This document shows positions 27,547 through 37,429 of a stretch of 39,593 bases of DNA, one piece after another; within the stretch, counting starts at the first letter, position 1; each line of letters begins with the position of its first letter. Made by a program: the position numbers and the translations under genes. This DNA comes from Cymbomonas tetramitiformis (Eukaryota > Chlorophyta > Pyramimonadophyceae > Pyramimonadales > Pyramimonadaceae): contig LGRX02003600.1 in NCBI GenBank assembly GCA_001247695.2, positions 1 through 39,593 of the forward strand. Reading direction: 5' to 3'. The notes below the pieces were generated by a model that saw only the letters and a program-made list of their open reading frames with translations, was not told the DNA's origin and ran no database searches.

Positions 27547-29161
27547 ATGAGCGCGGACCGCATCTCCCTCGGCAGCCGCCTTCGTGCTGCAAGGGAATCT
27601 CCTGGAGGGCATTCCTCCGCCAGCCCTAATTCATCGGCTAGCCCCGACCGTGGCGGCTCTGGGGACTCGATTGTGCGCATGTCGCAGTTGACCGCCAAGC
27701 CGGACCCCAGTCTCTCGGGCGGCCACCTCTGCTGAATTCCACGCTGACCCTGCGGTTTGGGTCTCCACGCCTGTGAAGCCCTCCCAGCGTACGGAGTTCG
27801 CGGACACGCTCGACTACGCCTTCTCCTACGGCGAGGAGTTGGCCAAGCTCCTTCGGACCCACGGCTTCAAAAGCTCCGTTGGCCTTACTCTTGATGGACC
27901 CGAGGCTGAGTCGGACTTCGCGGTCTTGCTCGCCAACATGACCCATGTTTTCGGGCCTATTTCCCGTGATGACGTCGCCAAGCTTCTGGATCTGGACAAC
28001 GAGTGCACGGACTACCACATCATCCTCAACGAGCTCGTGTACGCCGTCCTCCCCACGGTCCTCCGCTCCACTGCCCTCACCCTGTATGAGGAGTCCATGG
28101 AGGTGCATCCCCGCGATGGCCGCTGCGCATTGCAGCGCCTTCGTTTCCACGTGGAGGGCATCGGGGATCCCGACGCGCATCGCTTCTGGGTCCGCCTCAG
28201 GGCGATCATTCTCGACGAAACCGTCGACCCCGCACCGCAGCTTGCGGCCTTCCGCACGTTGGCCGACAAGCACAAGAAGGTGCACCCGCAGTACAGCGAC
28301 GCCGACATGGTCTCGGACCTCTACAGCGTCCTTCGTGCTTCTGCGGCCGTCTCCCCCCACGTCGCGCCACTTTACCTGGTGGTGTTGCGCGACCTTGGGG
28401 CCAACGTCCCCTTCACCTTCGCCGCCCTCACCTTGCGCATCGCCAAGGTCTTTCGTGACGAATTCGCCTTGGCCCGCCTCTCCGCGCCTTCCCCTCCGAC
28501 ATCTGGTGGTGCTGGGCGCGGTGGTGCTGGCGGCGGTGGTGGCAGGGGCGGTGGCGGCAGTGGTGGCGGTGGCAAGCCCACCGTCGGCTCCATGCATGCC
28601 CTCGGCTGGAAGAAATTGGCGCCCCCCGTCGGTGAGTGGAAACCCGTGCGCAATGCCCGCTACCTGCAGTGGGAGGGCACCGGGCTCGTCTGTGTCACCT
28701 GCTTCCGCCTGTGGGCGGTGACCACGGGCCACCTTGACGCCGAGGGCGTGTGCCCCTACTCTTGTTCGGCATCCTTCGCTCCGGGGCGGGCGCCGGCGAC
28801 CGCCCCCACGGCGGCCCCTCCTCCTCCGATGTCGGCGTGGCCGCCTGCGCCACCGCCGACGCCCCGTGCCAACTCTTTACAGGCATTGGAGCCCCCGCCA
28901 CTGGACGACTCCACTCAGCCGGGTGCGGCAGCCATGACCGTCCGATTCTCGGGCGTTGACCTCTGCGATGAGCAATCCGACGACGAGGTGCCTGACGCGG
29001 CGCCGCCGGCTTTCCATGCCGTCCACGATGACGACGGCGAGGAGGACTGGCCGGCATTCCGCTCGTCTCCTGTGTGGCTTCCATCTTTCTCCGGCGGCAC
29101 ATCTGCAACGGTGTCGATCACCGACGTGACACCGTCCGGTGCATCGGCAGAGAACCCTTAG
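27547..29161 (+). CDS. Gag-like protein 3, with an apparent frameshift near its start
   Basis: A 62-codon frame from ATG 27547 (MSADRISLGSRLRAARES..) ends at 27735; the main frame, +1 relative to it, is open from about 27698 to 29161 and has no early ATG. The two probably form one protein joined by a frameshift, either an indel or programmed shifting. The main part is helical and capsid-like (TDYHIILNELVYAVLPTVL, FAALTLRIAKVFRDEF), then a Gly-rich linker (GGAGRGGAGGGGGRGGGGSG) and a Cys/His segment, CVTCFRLWAVTTGH followed by CPYSC. The C-terminus is Pro-rich then acidic. It is GC-rich and not clearly homologous to gag 1 or gag 2 apart from general layout. Placement between two LTRs is the best evidence that it is a gag. 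Confidence 0.6.
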
Positions 29162-29317
29162 AGCTTCGGGACCCCTGCCCTTCAATCCTAAGTAGAGCCA
29201 CTGTTGTGGGTCAGCTGCTTGGCATTCTAGTTAGCTGGACCTTAAAGTCCCCTGGACTTGTAACATTTGTATCTCTAGGGTTTAGGGTTGGGTACTGCCT
29301 TGGCACCTCACCTCTTC
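29162..29317 (+). other. 3' untranslated part of the LTR element
   Basis: Non-coding stretch between the gag stop and the polypurine tract; contains TCTAGGGTTTAGGGTTGGGT and a hairpin CACCTCACC/GGTGAGGTG at about 29305-29328. No ORF. Confidence 0.5.
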
Positions 29318-29331
29318 GGGGTGAGGTGGTG

Positions 29332-29593
29332 TCATGGGGACAGTGACTTTAGCCCCCCCACTGTAAGGGGGTGGCAGTCCTGTCCGCCTGTGTCACCCCT
29401 CGACCCGCGGTGCCGTCTTGCCTGGCACGGTCCTGCTCAGTTCAGGGAATAAAACACTCCCCGTATCTTATTCAATTATCTTCGCACCGTGAAACCCGAG
29501 ACACCTGCCTGACAGCTTGCTCTAGGTTTCTGTGAGATATATATATCCACCCGACTCCGTCAATTACATATATATATTTCACTGTTCCGGTCA
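29332..29593 (+). repeat. 3' LTR
   Basis: 262 bp, almost identical to 27041-27302; AATAAA at 29448-29453 is at the same offset as in the left LTR. GTTTC (29594-29598) follows. Confidence 0.85.
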
Positions 29594-29598
29594 GTTTC

Positions 29599-29956
29599 TT
29601 CCGATTCCGCAGCACATATTATCCTCAAATGTGCACCAGAAAATGCCCCGCACACCCTCACTCGGTTCTGAGCGCCCTCCTCGGTCGTCGCTGCCGTTGT
29701 AGGAGCTTTTGGGAGCTTGGAGGAGCGGTGAGCGCGCAGAGACACTACCCGTGGGCCAGCGGTATTTGCTAGCCGCGTTTTTCGCCGAGGATCCGGCTTA
29801 GCGCTCGCTCGTATCAGGCAAGCTCCCGTCTGGTACGCCTGAAGACATCGCGAGGGTGCCGATAGACTGTTTGGTTTGCGTTTCGGAAGACTACCGCGAA
29901 CGGAGTCTGCCTTCAGCCCATGATTGGGTCAGCCGGTAAGTACGCGTGAAAGGGAT
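29599..29956. other. Spacer without recognised gene
   Basis: About 360 bp between the LTR element and the 142-bp repeats. Short frames only; nothing recognised. Confidence 0.5.
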
Positions 29957-30280
29957 CTCCTGCGATGGAGATTTGGTGCTGTAGCGCATACTAGGGCGCG
30001 GAGTCTCATCGTGAGCACCGCGGCAGGATCGGTAGCTCAAGCCAAGTCCATTGGTATGCCTCACGGCACTAGAATATTAGGGGTGCGTGCTTCGATTTTT
30101 CCTGCGATGGAGATTTCGCGCTGTAGCGCATACTAGGGCGCGGAGTCTCATCGTGAGCACCGCGGCAGGATCGGTAGCTCAAGCCAAGTCCATTGGTATG
30201 CCTCACGGCACTAGAAGATTAGGGGTGAGTGCTTCGATTTTTCCTGCGATGGAGATTTGGCGCTGTAGCGCATACTAGGA
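29957..30280. repeat. 142-bp tandem repeat, 2.3 copies
   Basis: TCCTGCGATGGAGATTT recurs at 29957, 30100 and 30242. Each unit contains GCGCTGTAGCGC-like and GGTAGCTCAAGCCAAGTCCA blocks. The two full copies are nearly identical. Confidence 0.85.
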
Positions 30281-30589
30281 TGGAGCAGGGGCATTTTAAG
30301 AAAGCATAACGGGTAGTTCACTGAGGTACGTTGCGGCTAGTGCGTTGCGGGTTCCTTAGGGGCGAGCTGGCCGCACTTGCCCCTGCAGGTGTCTTGACTG
30401 GCGGGACCTCGGAGTGCAATGGATGAAGGCACTGCCGGCGACGATGAAGGCCGAGAGCTGGCTTTACCACTTGCTGCCGGCTCACCCAAGTCTCCTGCCG
30501 CTGAGGTACGTTGTTTATGCAGGAGGCGCGCGACGTGACGAAAAGGATGGAGCATGGGCATTTTAAGAATGCATAACGTGTAGTTCACT
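30278..30589. repeat. 45-bp direct repeats flanking 222 bp
   Basis: GGATGGAGCAGGGGCATTTT and 25 following bases at 30278-30322 recur at 30545-30589 with few changes. CTGAGGTACGTTG also occurs twice between them. They could be ends of a small element or a two-copy tandem remnant. Confidence 0.6.
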
Positions 30590-30649
30590 ATCATCATAGG
30601 CATCGGAACGCACAAGCATCAGCCTCACTAGTTAACGTTTACAGCATAT

Positions 30650-31469
30650 CTGCACGAATAGCTTGTAGCATCGAACAAATGTAATATTATTCGTCGTGTC
30701 CGCTTTGCCTAATGTGCAGTGTGACATATGTGTTGGTACATATTGGATAGATTCTGAAATGGCAACTCCATATATCGCTGCACAGCGCACACATATCGTA
30801 TGCACTATCACCACAAATAGCATATGAGCACAGTGCTCAACCAAAGATGTTGTTCTTCATCTTTCCATCGCATATCATGTACCATATGCATTGTTGTAAC
30901 ATATATTTGATACGCTCTAAAATTACAACCCCACACATATAGTTGGATGCACAGCATAAGAATGTTGTACGCACTTTTATCACACGTAGCATATGTATGC
31001 ATACTGTTGAGCAAGCTCATCATCTTTCCTTTGCATCTTAGTCTTAGTATTTCGTGTGTAACATATGCACTGTTGTTACATATATATGATACGCTCTATC
31101 ATTACACCACCACACATATAGTTGGGTGCACAGCATAAAAATACTGTACGCACTTTGATCACGCGTAGCATATGTACGCATACTGTTGAGCAAGCTCATC
31201 ATTTTTCCTTTGCATCTTAGGCTTCGTATTTCGTGTGTAACATATGCACCGTTGTTACATATATATGATACGCTCTATAATTACACCAGCACACATATAG
31301 TTGGGTGCACAGCCTAACAATATCGTACGCACTTTTATCACACGTAGCATATGTACACACGATATTGTTATGACACATAAAAACAAAACTCCATCCTCAA
31401 TTGACAACTCCGCATCCATATGAAGTTGCACAATATAAAAATAGTGTATGCATTGTGGCATATGTGTGC
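30650..31469. repeat. Left terminal inverted repeat with 180-bp tandem units
   Basis: At least three units (starting near 30880, 31065 and 31245), the first more diverged, and a fourth weak one from 30650. Each carries TGTAACATATGCA.TGTTGTTA, ATGATACGCTCTA, CACACATATAGTTGG and GTAGCATATGTA blocks. The last 100 bp, from about 31370, occur once and match the inner part of the right arm. Confidence 0.7.
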
Positions 31470-31497
31470 GGCGCAATGATGCTTAGGTAATACTAAA

Positions 31498-33342
31498 ATG
31501 CATCCTCTTTCACAGGATATTTCCAATCCGTGCTCATTTGGTGTCGATTGCGCCCAGCAACCTGGACTTCAACTTGCTTTGCATAAATGCCAGTGGCCAG
31601 GGTGTGAGTCGTCAAGCCATCACATGTGTTATAGCAGATTTGTTACTTCAAGATCTGATTCTGCACATTTAGAATCGTTGTTCGCAAAGTATGAGCATTT
31701 GTGTGTTACGCACGCTTTGGAAGGACTCGCGGAAATCGAGGAAAAGATAAAGGGAGACGCCAACTCACAAGATGAGTTGGATATAGCTTCTAAGGACCCA
31801 GTCAGCAAGAAGAGGAAGCGGGCAAAAGTAGTGGGCGCACCAAAGGACAATCGAAAACAAAAAATGCAATCAGGATTGCGGTATCTCATATCCGCATTAT
31901 TCAAAACCATAGTAGCCGCTGGCATGTCAGAGGGCGGCCGGCACAGTTGTTGCACCTACGAGCGCGTCGTTGCCATCGTTTATACACTAATTCCGTCTGC
32001 CAACACATCCTTGCTCATGACAAATCTGCCATCGGGATCTTTTCTAAAGCACGACGTCTTGAACCACTTCGGGAGAGAGTCCTATATCCGTTTCGCGGAC
32101 AAGAAACGGAAGGCTGCGATCATAGATATTCGCCTCATAGATCTAGAGAGCCCATATGAGTTGGTTTTATTACTTTCAGCTTTGCAAGAGATTGGAAGCG
32201 ACTTATGGAGTCCGGCACTTCAAGAGGTTATGCCTAAAGAGATTACTTGGCCGACATCATCTAATAATTCAGCGCAACCCATCGCTCCACCTGCAGTTGT
32301 TGCCATGCATGAAAATAATGCCTTCACTTTTTCAGATGTCGATTTGATGCTTGGCGATATGGATGGCTCTCGTCGTCCCCGTTTCGTCAGCCTCATTAGG
32401 TGAGTATACTTAGATACAAAAGTGCTCACCCATTATACACACGTTGCATTCAACAACCTATGTCATGCCGATTGTGCATTATGGAATTGCATTTGACACC
32501 GGAAACGATCGTGTATGAATGGAGTAGGATAAGTATATATGCAATGGCTGAGGAAGCAATGCATGTGCGGATATGATGTGCAACTTCTGGCAGTATACCC
32601 TTAACATGATGCAATATCTTAAAATTTGTTTTTTCATGTATCGATTGAGATATCTATACGATTTGGCAATGTCCAGGCAAGTGACTGAAGGAGCAATTGT
32701 GAACAATACAATCATCAAAACCAAAGCACTCACCAAGAGCGTCAAGCGGCCAACTAAAGAGAGTGGACAACAAGCCAAAATGCAGAGTGAGATGGGCAAG
32801 ATCCGCAACGCGTGGAACAACTTACCCCAAGGCACACGAGACAACAATTCATTCTATTCATACTTCTTGTTGGTCGTATTATGTGATTCTGTATTATCAA
32901 ATTTATTCCGCCCACTTGCCATCGACGTGAGTTTCTCCCCAAATCCCACCTACTATTTGTCGAGTCAAGCATGCATCCATCTATCCATATTGTTTTACAT
33001 GTGGCTTGAGGATGCTATATATGTGCCAATTATCCCCGTTAGCTAATGACATCCATATATCCCCGTATTTTAATTAATAGTGTGGGTGCTTACGTAAAAC
33101 AGGCGTTTGAACGCCGATTTGGTCAAGAGGATCCAGAACCTACTCAAGATCAAGGTGAAGAGGATCACGAACAAGATGGTGGCTCCGCACCAGCACCCAT
33201 ATCGAGTAAACCAGTTGAGTTGGGACAAGCGCATGAGGTGCAGACCGCCTCGACTCCGCAGGGGTCAAGCATGTCTCGTAGATCGATCTTAAATGAACTC
33301 ACATCAGAACATCTTTTTTTTCAAGCACCTCATCGACAATAG
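31498..33342 (+). CDS. Spliced gene of the long-TIR element, cysteine-rich N-terminus, unknown function
   Basis: Proposed exons: 31498-32399, 32677-32926 and 33103-33342. Donors are AG|GTGAGT (32400) and GAC|GTGAGT (32927); acceptors end in CCAG (32676) and ACAG (33102). Joining keeps one frame throughout. The N-terminus has C-x5-C-x12-C-x4-C-x7-C with interspersed His (CSFGVDC, HKCQWPGCESSSHHMC), then LCVTH, suggesting a zinc-binding module. A basic patch KKRKRAKVVG may be a nuclear signal. Next is a region with RYLISALFKTIVAAG, KKRKAAIIDIRLIDL and YELVLLLSALQEIG. Exon 2 is helical and basic; exon 3 is acidic and Gln-rich. Exon 3 has a competing open frame (LNADLVKRIQNLLKIKVKRI..) with GC-rich third positions, so its reading is uncertain. 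I do not recognise the family. DNA binding or regulation of the element is a guess. Confidence 0.5.
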
Positions 33343-34345
33343 CGAGATATGATGATGCATATCGCATCCCGGAGCCCCTACCTCTCCCTTCGCCTCGGAC
33401 GGCATGTTTTGCCATTTCTGCACGCATACTTGCTACCCATCCAGGCGTCTCACTCTCCAAAAGACGGAGGCAACCCTTGTGACAACAATTCATAGAAGGG
33501 TTATATCTCGCTAACTGCTCCAAAAGCAATTGCCCAACATCTGATGTGAAGGAATGCGAAAATATCCTTTCAAAATCTTCTAGCAACATCGAAGAACTCG
33601 ATGCCACATGCTCCAGAAAATATTCCAACACGATGCAACCAGCGGTGTCTGTATGATCAAAGGGATATGTGAGGCTAGTGGTATCTACTCCCGATGGTGC
33701 AGCACCAGATGCCGATCTGAAGTACTCACTCATGCGTCGGGGTGGGCGAGGAGCCCGCACGGGAGAATGGACACCAGCGAGAGCGGGTGACATGGCGGAA
33801 TCCACCGAGCGTGCAGGCGTGCCAAAACTTAGTCTGCCTCCGGCAGCAATGAATGCACCACTCGATCTCCGACGCAAAGATGAAATCGGATCCATTGACG
33901 CATGTTCTCCCGCCATTATCTCAGCTAATGATTCAGGAACGATCTTAAAGGAAAGCCACTCGTTGCCATAATGCTCGTCAACATGGCTTGCTGGAAAATT
34001 TCCAATGGGTGGCACAACCGCATCTCCGATGGCACAATCGCGGACGCCTTGGCCGTCCGGGAGATATTCTTGCTTTGCAGCGTAGTCCTCTCCCACCCCA
34101 AGCAAAATAGTTGCCGCAGTCTCAGCAACCTCGGGTAATGTCATAGCTTCTCCATCAGCAGCGGACTCATCGTCCACTGGCTCAAAGCTTTCGCACACTT
34201 CGTCAAAAGCTGCTGAGTACATCCCACTTGTAGGGCCACCCTCCAAGCGAAAATCCGAATATATACCAACCTCGTCAACACCGACATGATCATCACTCTG
34301 TACGACAATCACACCGCCGACAATGAAATTTGGCACATACCACAT
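33299..34345 (-). CDS. Minus-strand gene of the long-TIR element, unknown function
   Basis: A single frame of 348 residues from ATG 34345-34343, tail to tail with the plus-strand gene and overlapping its end by 44 bp. The N-terminal 130 residues are acidic (FEPVDDESAADGE). The middle is Ser/Pro/Arg-rich (SLRRRSSGAF, VRAPRPPRRMSEYF). The C-terminal third looks folded: IVLEYFLEHVASSSSMLLED, FSHSFTSDVGQLLLEQLARY, then MNCCHKGCLRLLE and WVASMRAEMAKHAV. The CC-H-x2-C cluster could bind metal or be coincidental. No DDE, RVE or HUH motif is visible. The third codon on is GTATGT-like (ATGTGGTATGTG), so a 5' splice donor close to the start is conceivable. Probably an accessory or novel element protein; function unknown. 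Confidence 0.45.
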   Translation of the reverse strand: MWYVPNFIVGGVIVVQSDDHVGVDEVGIYSDFRLEGGPTSGMYSAAFDEVCESFEPVDDESAADGEAMTLPEVAETAATILLGVGEDYAAKQEYLPDGQGVRDCAIGDAVVPPIGNFPASHVDEHYGNEWLSFKIVPESLAEIMAGEHASMDPISSLRRRSSGAFIAAGGRLSFGTPARSVDSAMSPALAGVHSPVRAPRPPRRMSEYFRSASGAAPSGVDTTSLTYPFDHTDTAGCIVLEYFLEHVASSSSMLLEDFERIFSHSFTSDVGQLLLEQLARYNPSMNCCHKGCLRLLESETPGWVASMRAEMAKHAVRGEGRGRGSGMRYASSYLAIVDEVLEKKDVLM

Positions 34346-34451
34346 ATGGTGTCAAAGCATAAATGCATAAGGCAAGGAGGTGATGACAACGAAGATAGTG
34401 TTAATTCATGTCGTGCAAAATATGCGGCAAGATGATGACAATTACATGTGT

Positions 34452-34749
34452 GCACATATGCCACAATGCATACACTATTTTTATATTGTGCAACTTCATA
34501 TGGATACGGAGTTGTCAATTGAGGATAAAGTTTTGCTTTTATGTGTCATAACAATATCGTGTGTACATATGCTACGCGTGATCAAAGTGCGTACAGTATT
34601 TTTATGCTGTGCACCCAACTATATGTGTGGTGGTGTAATGATAGAGCGTATCATATATATGTAACAACAGTGCATATGTTACACACGAAATACTAAGACT
34701 AAGATGCAAAGGAAAGATGATGAGCTTGCTCAACAGTATGCATACATAT
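34452..34749. repeat. Right terminal inverted repeat
   Basis: 298 bp, inverted relative to the left arm but lacking one 180-bp unit present there. Homology ends at CATATGCT. Confidence 0.75.
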
Positions 34750-35268
34750 GCTTTCCCGAAAACAGATCAAGTGTCGGAGCAGAACTCTACAGAGTTCCAA
34801 ACCTTATTGGCTATTACCCGGAAGTACTGGTAATAGTACTTTCGACGCCGAAAGTACTGTCACAAGTACTTTCACGGCATAATTTTTTTCGGGGTCTTCC
34901 CATTATTGGGGGGGGCTGCCAATCATATCCCAGTCCCCTAAGGACCTAAACTGAGTTGTCTTATGCCCCATTGGTCGGCTTTCCACTTGTAGCCTTCTCA
35001 ATGGATGCTAGAAGCCAAGGGGGTAGCATTTTTTGTTACATTCCATTGTTTTGTAGTTGCAAAGATAGTGCCCTCTCCTTTTGAATTTTTTGAAAGCACG
35101 CATTGGCCGATGAACAAGCCGGCGATCACTCAAATCATAACTATATATCGCATCTAATCATGTATGTGACAATAAATCTGATGACATGATGGCATGTATG
35201 ATAAGTTGCGGGTCAAACCCAGCCCTACAAGTGTGTTTAAACTAAGGGATCTTATGGTAGGATAGGGT
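34750..35268. other. Spacer without gene; one palindrome
   Basis: AGTACTTTCG/CGAAAGTACT at 34835-34858 is a perfect hairpin with a 4-base loop, preceded by further AGTACT words. A run of G residues follows at about 34909. No ORF worth calling. Confidence 0.55.
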
Positions 35269-36300
35269 ACACAAGTAGCATGCCGTGGATTCTCCCAACG
35301 GGCACCCTTGTACCGAGTATCGCTCGGAGATGATTTGTAACGATGTTGTGGACTATGAGACCCATTTTTGGGACCCCGATCGATGTCTAAGGTGCATATT
35401 TGAGTTTTGAAGAGAGTTCAGAGCCTAGCAGACAGCGTACCAGTACGCATACACAAGTAGCATGCCGTGGATTCTCCCAACGGGCACCCTTGTACCGAGT
35501 ATCGCTCGGAGATGATTTGTAACGATGTTGTGGACTATGAGACCCATTTTTGGGACCCCGATCGATGTCTAAGGTGCATATTTGAGTTTCGAAGAGAGTT
35601 CAGAGCCTAGCAGAGAAGCAGACAGCGTACTAGTACGCATCGACACAAGTAGCATGGCATGGATTCTCCCAATGGGCACCCTTGTACCGAGTATCGCTCG
35701 GAGATGATTTGTAACGATGTTGTGGACTACGAGACCCATTTTTTGGGACCCCGAACGATGTCTAAGGTGCATATTTGAGTTTTGAAGAGAGTTCAGGGCC
35801 TAGCAGACAGCGTACTAGTACGCATACACAAGTAGCATGGCATGGATTCTCCCAATGGGCACCCTTGTACCGAGTATCGCTCGGAGATGATTTGTAACGA
35901 TGTTGTGGACTATGAGACCCATTTTTGGGACCCCGATCGATGTCTAAGGTGCATATTTGAGTTTCGAAGAGAGTTCAGAGCCTAGCAGACAGCGTACCAG
36001 TACGCATACACAAGTAGCATGCCGTGGATTCTCCCAACGGGCACCCTTGTACCGAGTATCGCTCGGAGATGATTTGTAACGATGTTGTGGACTATGAGAC
36101 CCATTTTTGGGACCCCGATCGATGTCTAAGGTGCATATTTGAGTTTTGAAGAGAGTTCAGAGCCTACAGACAGCGTACCAGTACGCATACACAAGTAGCA
36201 TGCCGTGGATTCTCCCAACGGGCACCCTTGTACCGAGTATCGCTCGGAGATGATTTGTAACGATGTTGTGGACTACGAGACCCATTTTTGGACCTTGATC
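35269..36300. repeat. 182-bp satellite, 5.6 copies
   Basis: CACAAGTAGCATG.C.TGGATT recurs near 35271, 35452, 35643, 35828, 36008 and 36189 (spacing 181-191 bp). Copies are nearly identical; copies 3 and 4 share GGCATGGATT and CCAATGGGC variants, showing sub-lineages. The sequence is the reverse-complement relative of each half of the 367-bp unit at 14.7-18.2 kb. The final copy breaks off at TTTTTGGACC. Confidence 0.9.
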
Positions 36301-37429
36301 GAAACACCATAGCAAGACCCTACTTTTATGTTATCTTACCAGAGTAACTGCGAGAAGACCCAGTCAGTCAGACAGGTCAAACAGGAAGCACTGCAACGCT
36401 CAGGGTTTCGCACTCAGAATCTCTCTCAACATACAGAAGATATAATATATAGTTCTAGTATGCTGAGTGTGATGCGAAATGAGCTAGTGTGTGCTCTGTC
36501 TCATGTGACAACCGAACTCGATCAGAGGAGGTGACAATCAGGTCAGTGAGGTAGTCAGAGGTGTCGAGCCGTATCGGTGATGACAGCGGTCAGGTCGGTC
36601 GGTGATGACAGCGGTCATGACGGGTCGGTGATGACAACTCTGATGACTGAGCTCGGACTGAATGTCAACTCCAGCACACCACCTCGAGTGAGGTGGTCAG
36701 ACCAATAACCAATCAAACCAAGATACATGCCACTAATCCAGTGCCAGAACCAAAATCCAGAAAGATGATGGAAATGGTGGAACTGCAGTCACACCGTGTC
36801 AGGGCTGAAAACCCCGAAAAGCTGGTCCGTAGACCCAACGTCCTGACACGGGCAGTAATCTGTCCCTGGTGCCACCCTGCTGTCGGGGGATAGTGATATG
36901 TCATGTCTCTGGAGGTCCACACACCGTGGCTGCAAGCTATCCGGGGTGCTTCGTCAGGGTTAGGATAAGGAGTGCCGAAGCAGGTCCAGATCCGCCCGTC
37001 ACCGGAAAGACTTACTGCAGAGGGAGAATGAAGAGAGAGATCATGACTGACAGCAGCGGTGGCGCTCACGGTCGGAACAGACACTGTAAGGATACCATGA
37101 CTAATGCAGTGTAGCTAATACCATAGAGTGAGCTCGGAATACAATGTCCATATACACAATCTATCAATGAGTGCACATCATTTTCTATCTAATACAGTGA
37201 TTCATTTCTAAGGAAAACAGTAGCTAACATAAAGCAACCAGCCATAAGTAATTTTGAATATAGGCCAGTACCTGCAAAGCACAGTCAGCTACACAAACAA
37301 CCCAAAACAGGAAAACAGGAAAGCAAGGTACTCACAGTCAGATCATGCTGCTGCTTTCTGAATACCAGTAAATCATTTCTGAATAACTGCAGCCTGAGCC
37401 TTACCCATGGCCATATATTGCTGGAACAT
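36301..37429 (-). other. Probable 3' UTR and LTR of the copia element
   Basis: Follows the copia pol stop on the minus strand, where a 3' LTR belongs, but only one copy is in the window, so limits cannot be set. It contains a 30-odd-bp tandem motif (TCGGTGATGACAGCGGTCA, three times at 36573-36634) and the hairpin ACCACCTC/GAGGTGGT at 36678-36697. No other gene seen. Confidence 0.4.

Larger units (their letters stand above)
27041..29593 (+). mobile_element. Complete small LTR retrotransposon carrying only a gag-like gene
   Basis: Two 262-bp LTRs enclose 2.03 kb, with a 5-bp duplication GTTTC outside both. GGTTATCGG follows the left LTR where a primer-binding site belongs. A purine-rich stretch, GGGGTGAGGTGGTG, stands directly before the right LTR like a polypurine tract. 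The internal region encodes one gag-like protein; no reverse transcriptase, integrase or protease is present. It would need enzymes from another element to move. Confidence 0.85.
30650..34749. mobile_element. Long-TIR element with two convergent genes, family unknown
   Basis: The sequence at 34452-34749 is the inverted copy of left-side sequence ending at 31469 (shared blocks GTGGCATATGTGTGC, TCAATTGA, CACATATAGTTGGGTGCACA and GTTGAGCAAGCTCATCAT). Between the arms lie one plus-strand and one minus-strand gene whose ends overlap. The left arm is extended by tandem units of about 180 bp. No transposase motif is recognised in either protein. The outer limits and target duplication could not be fixed. 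Confidence 0.65.

Noticed and set aside
27638..29185. 364-codon minus-strand frame across gag 3
   Set aside because: Complement of a GC-rich coding region between two LTRs; composition is shadow-like and no motif is seen.
35269..36300. CRISPR-like array from the regular repeats
   Set aside because: Units are 182 bp with no short conserved repeat separated by unique spacers; this is a tandem satellite.
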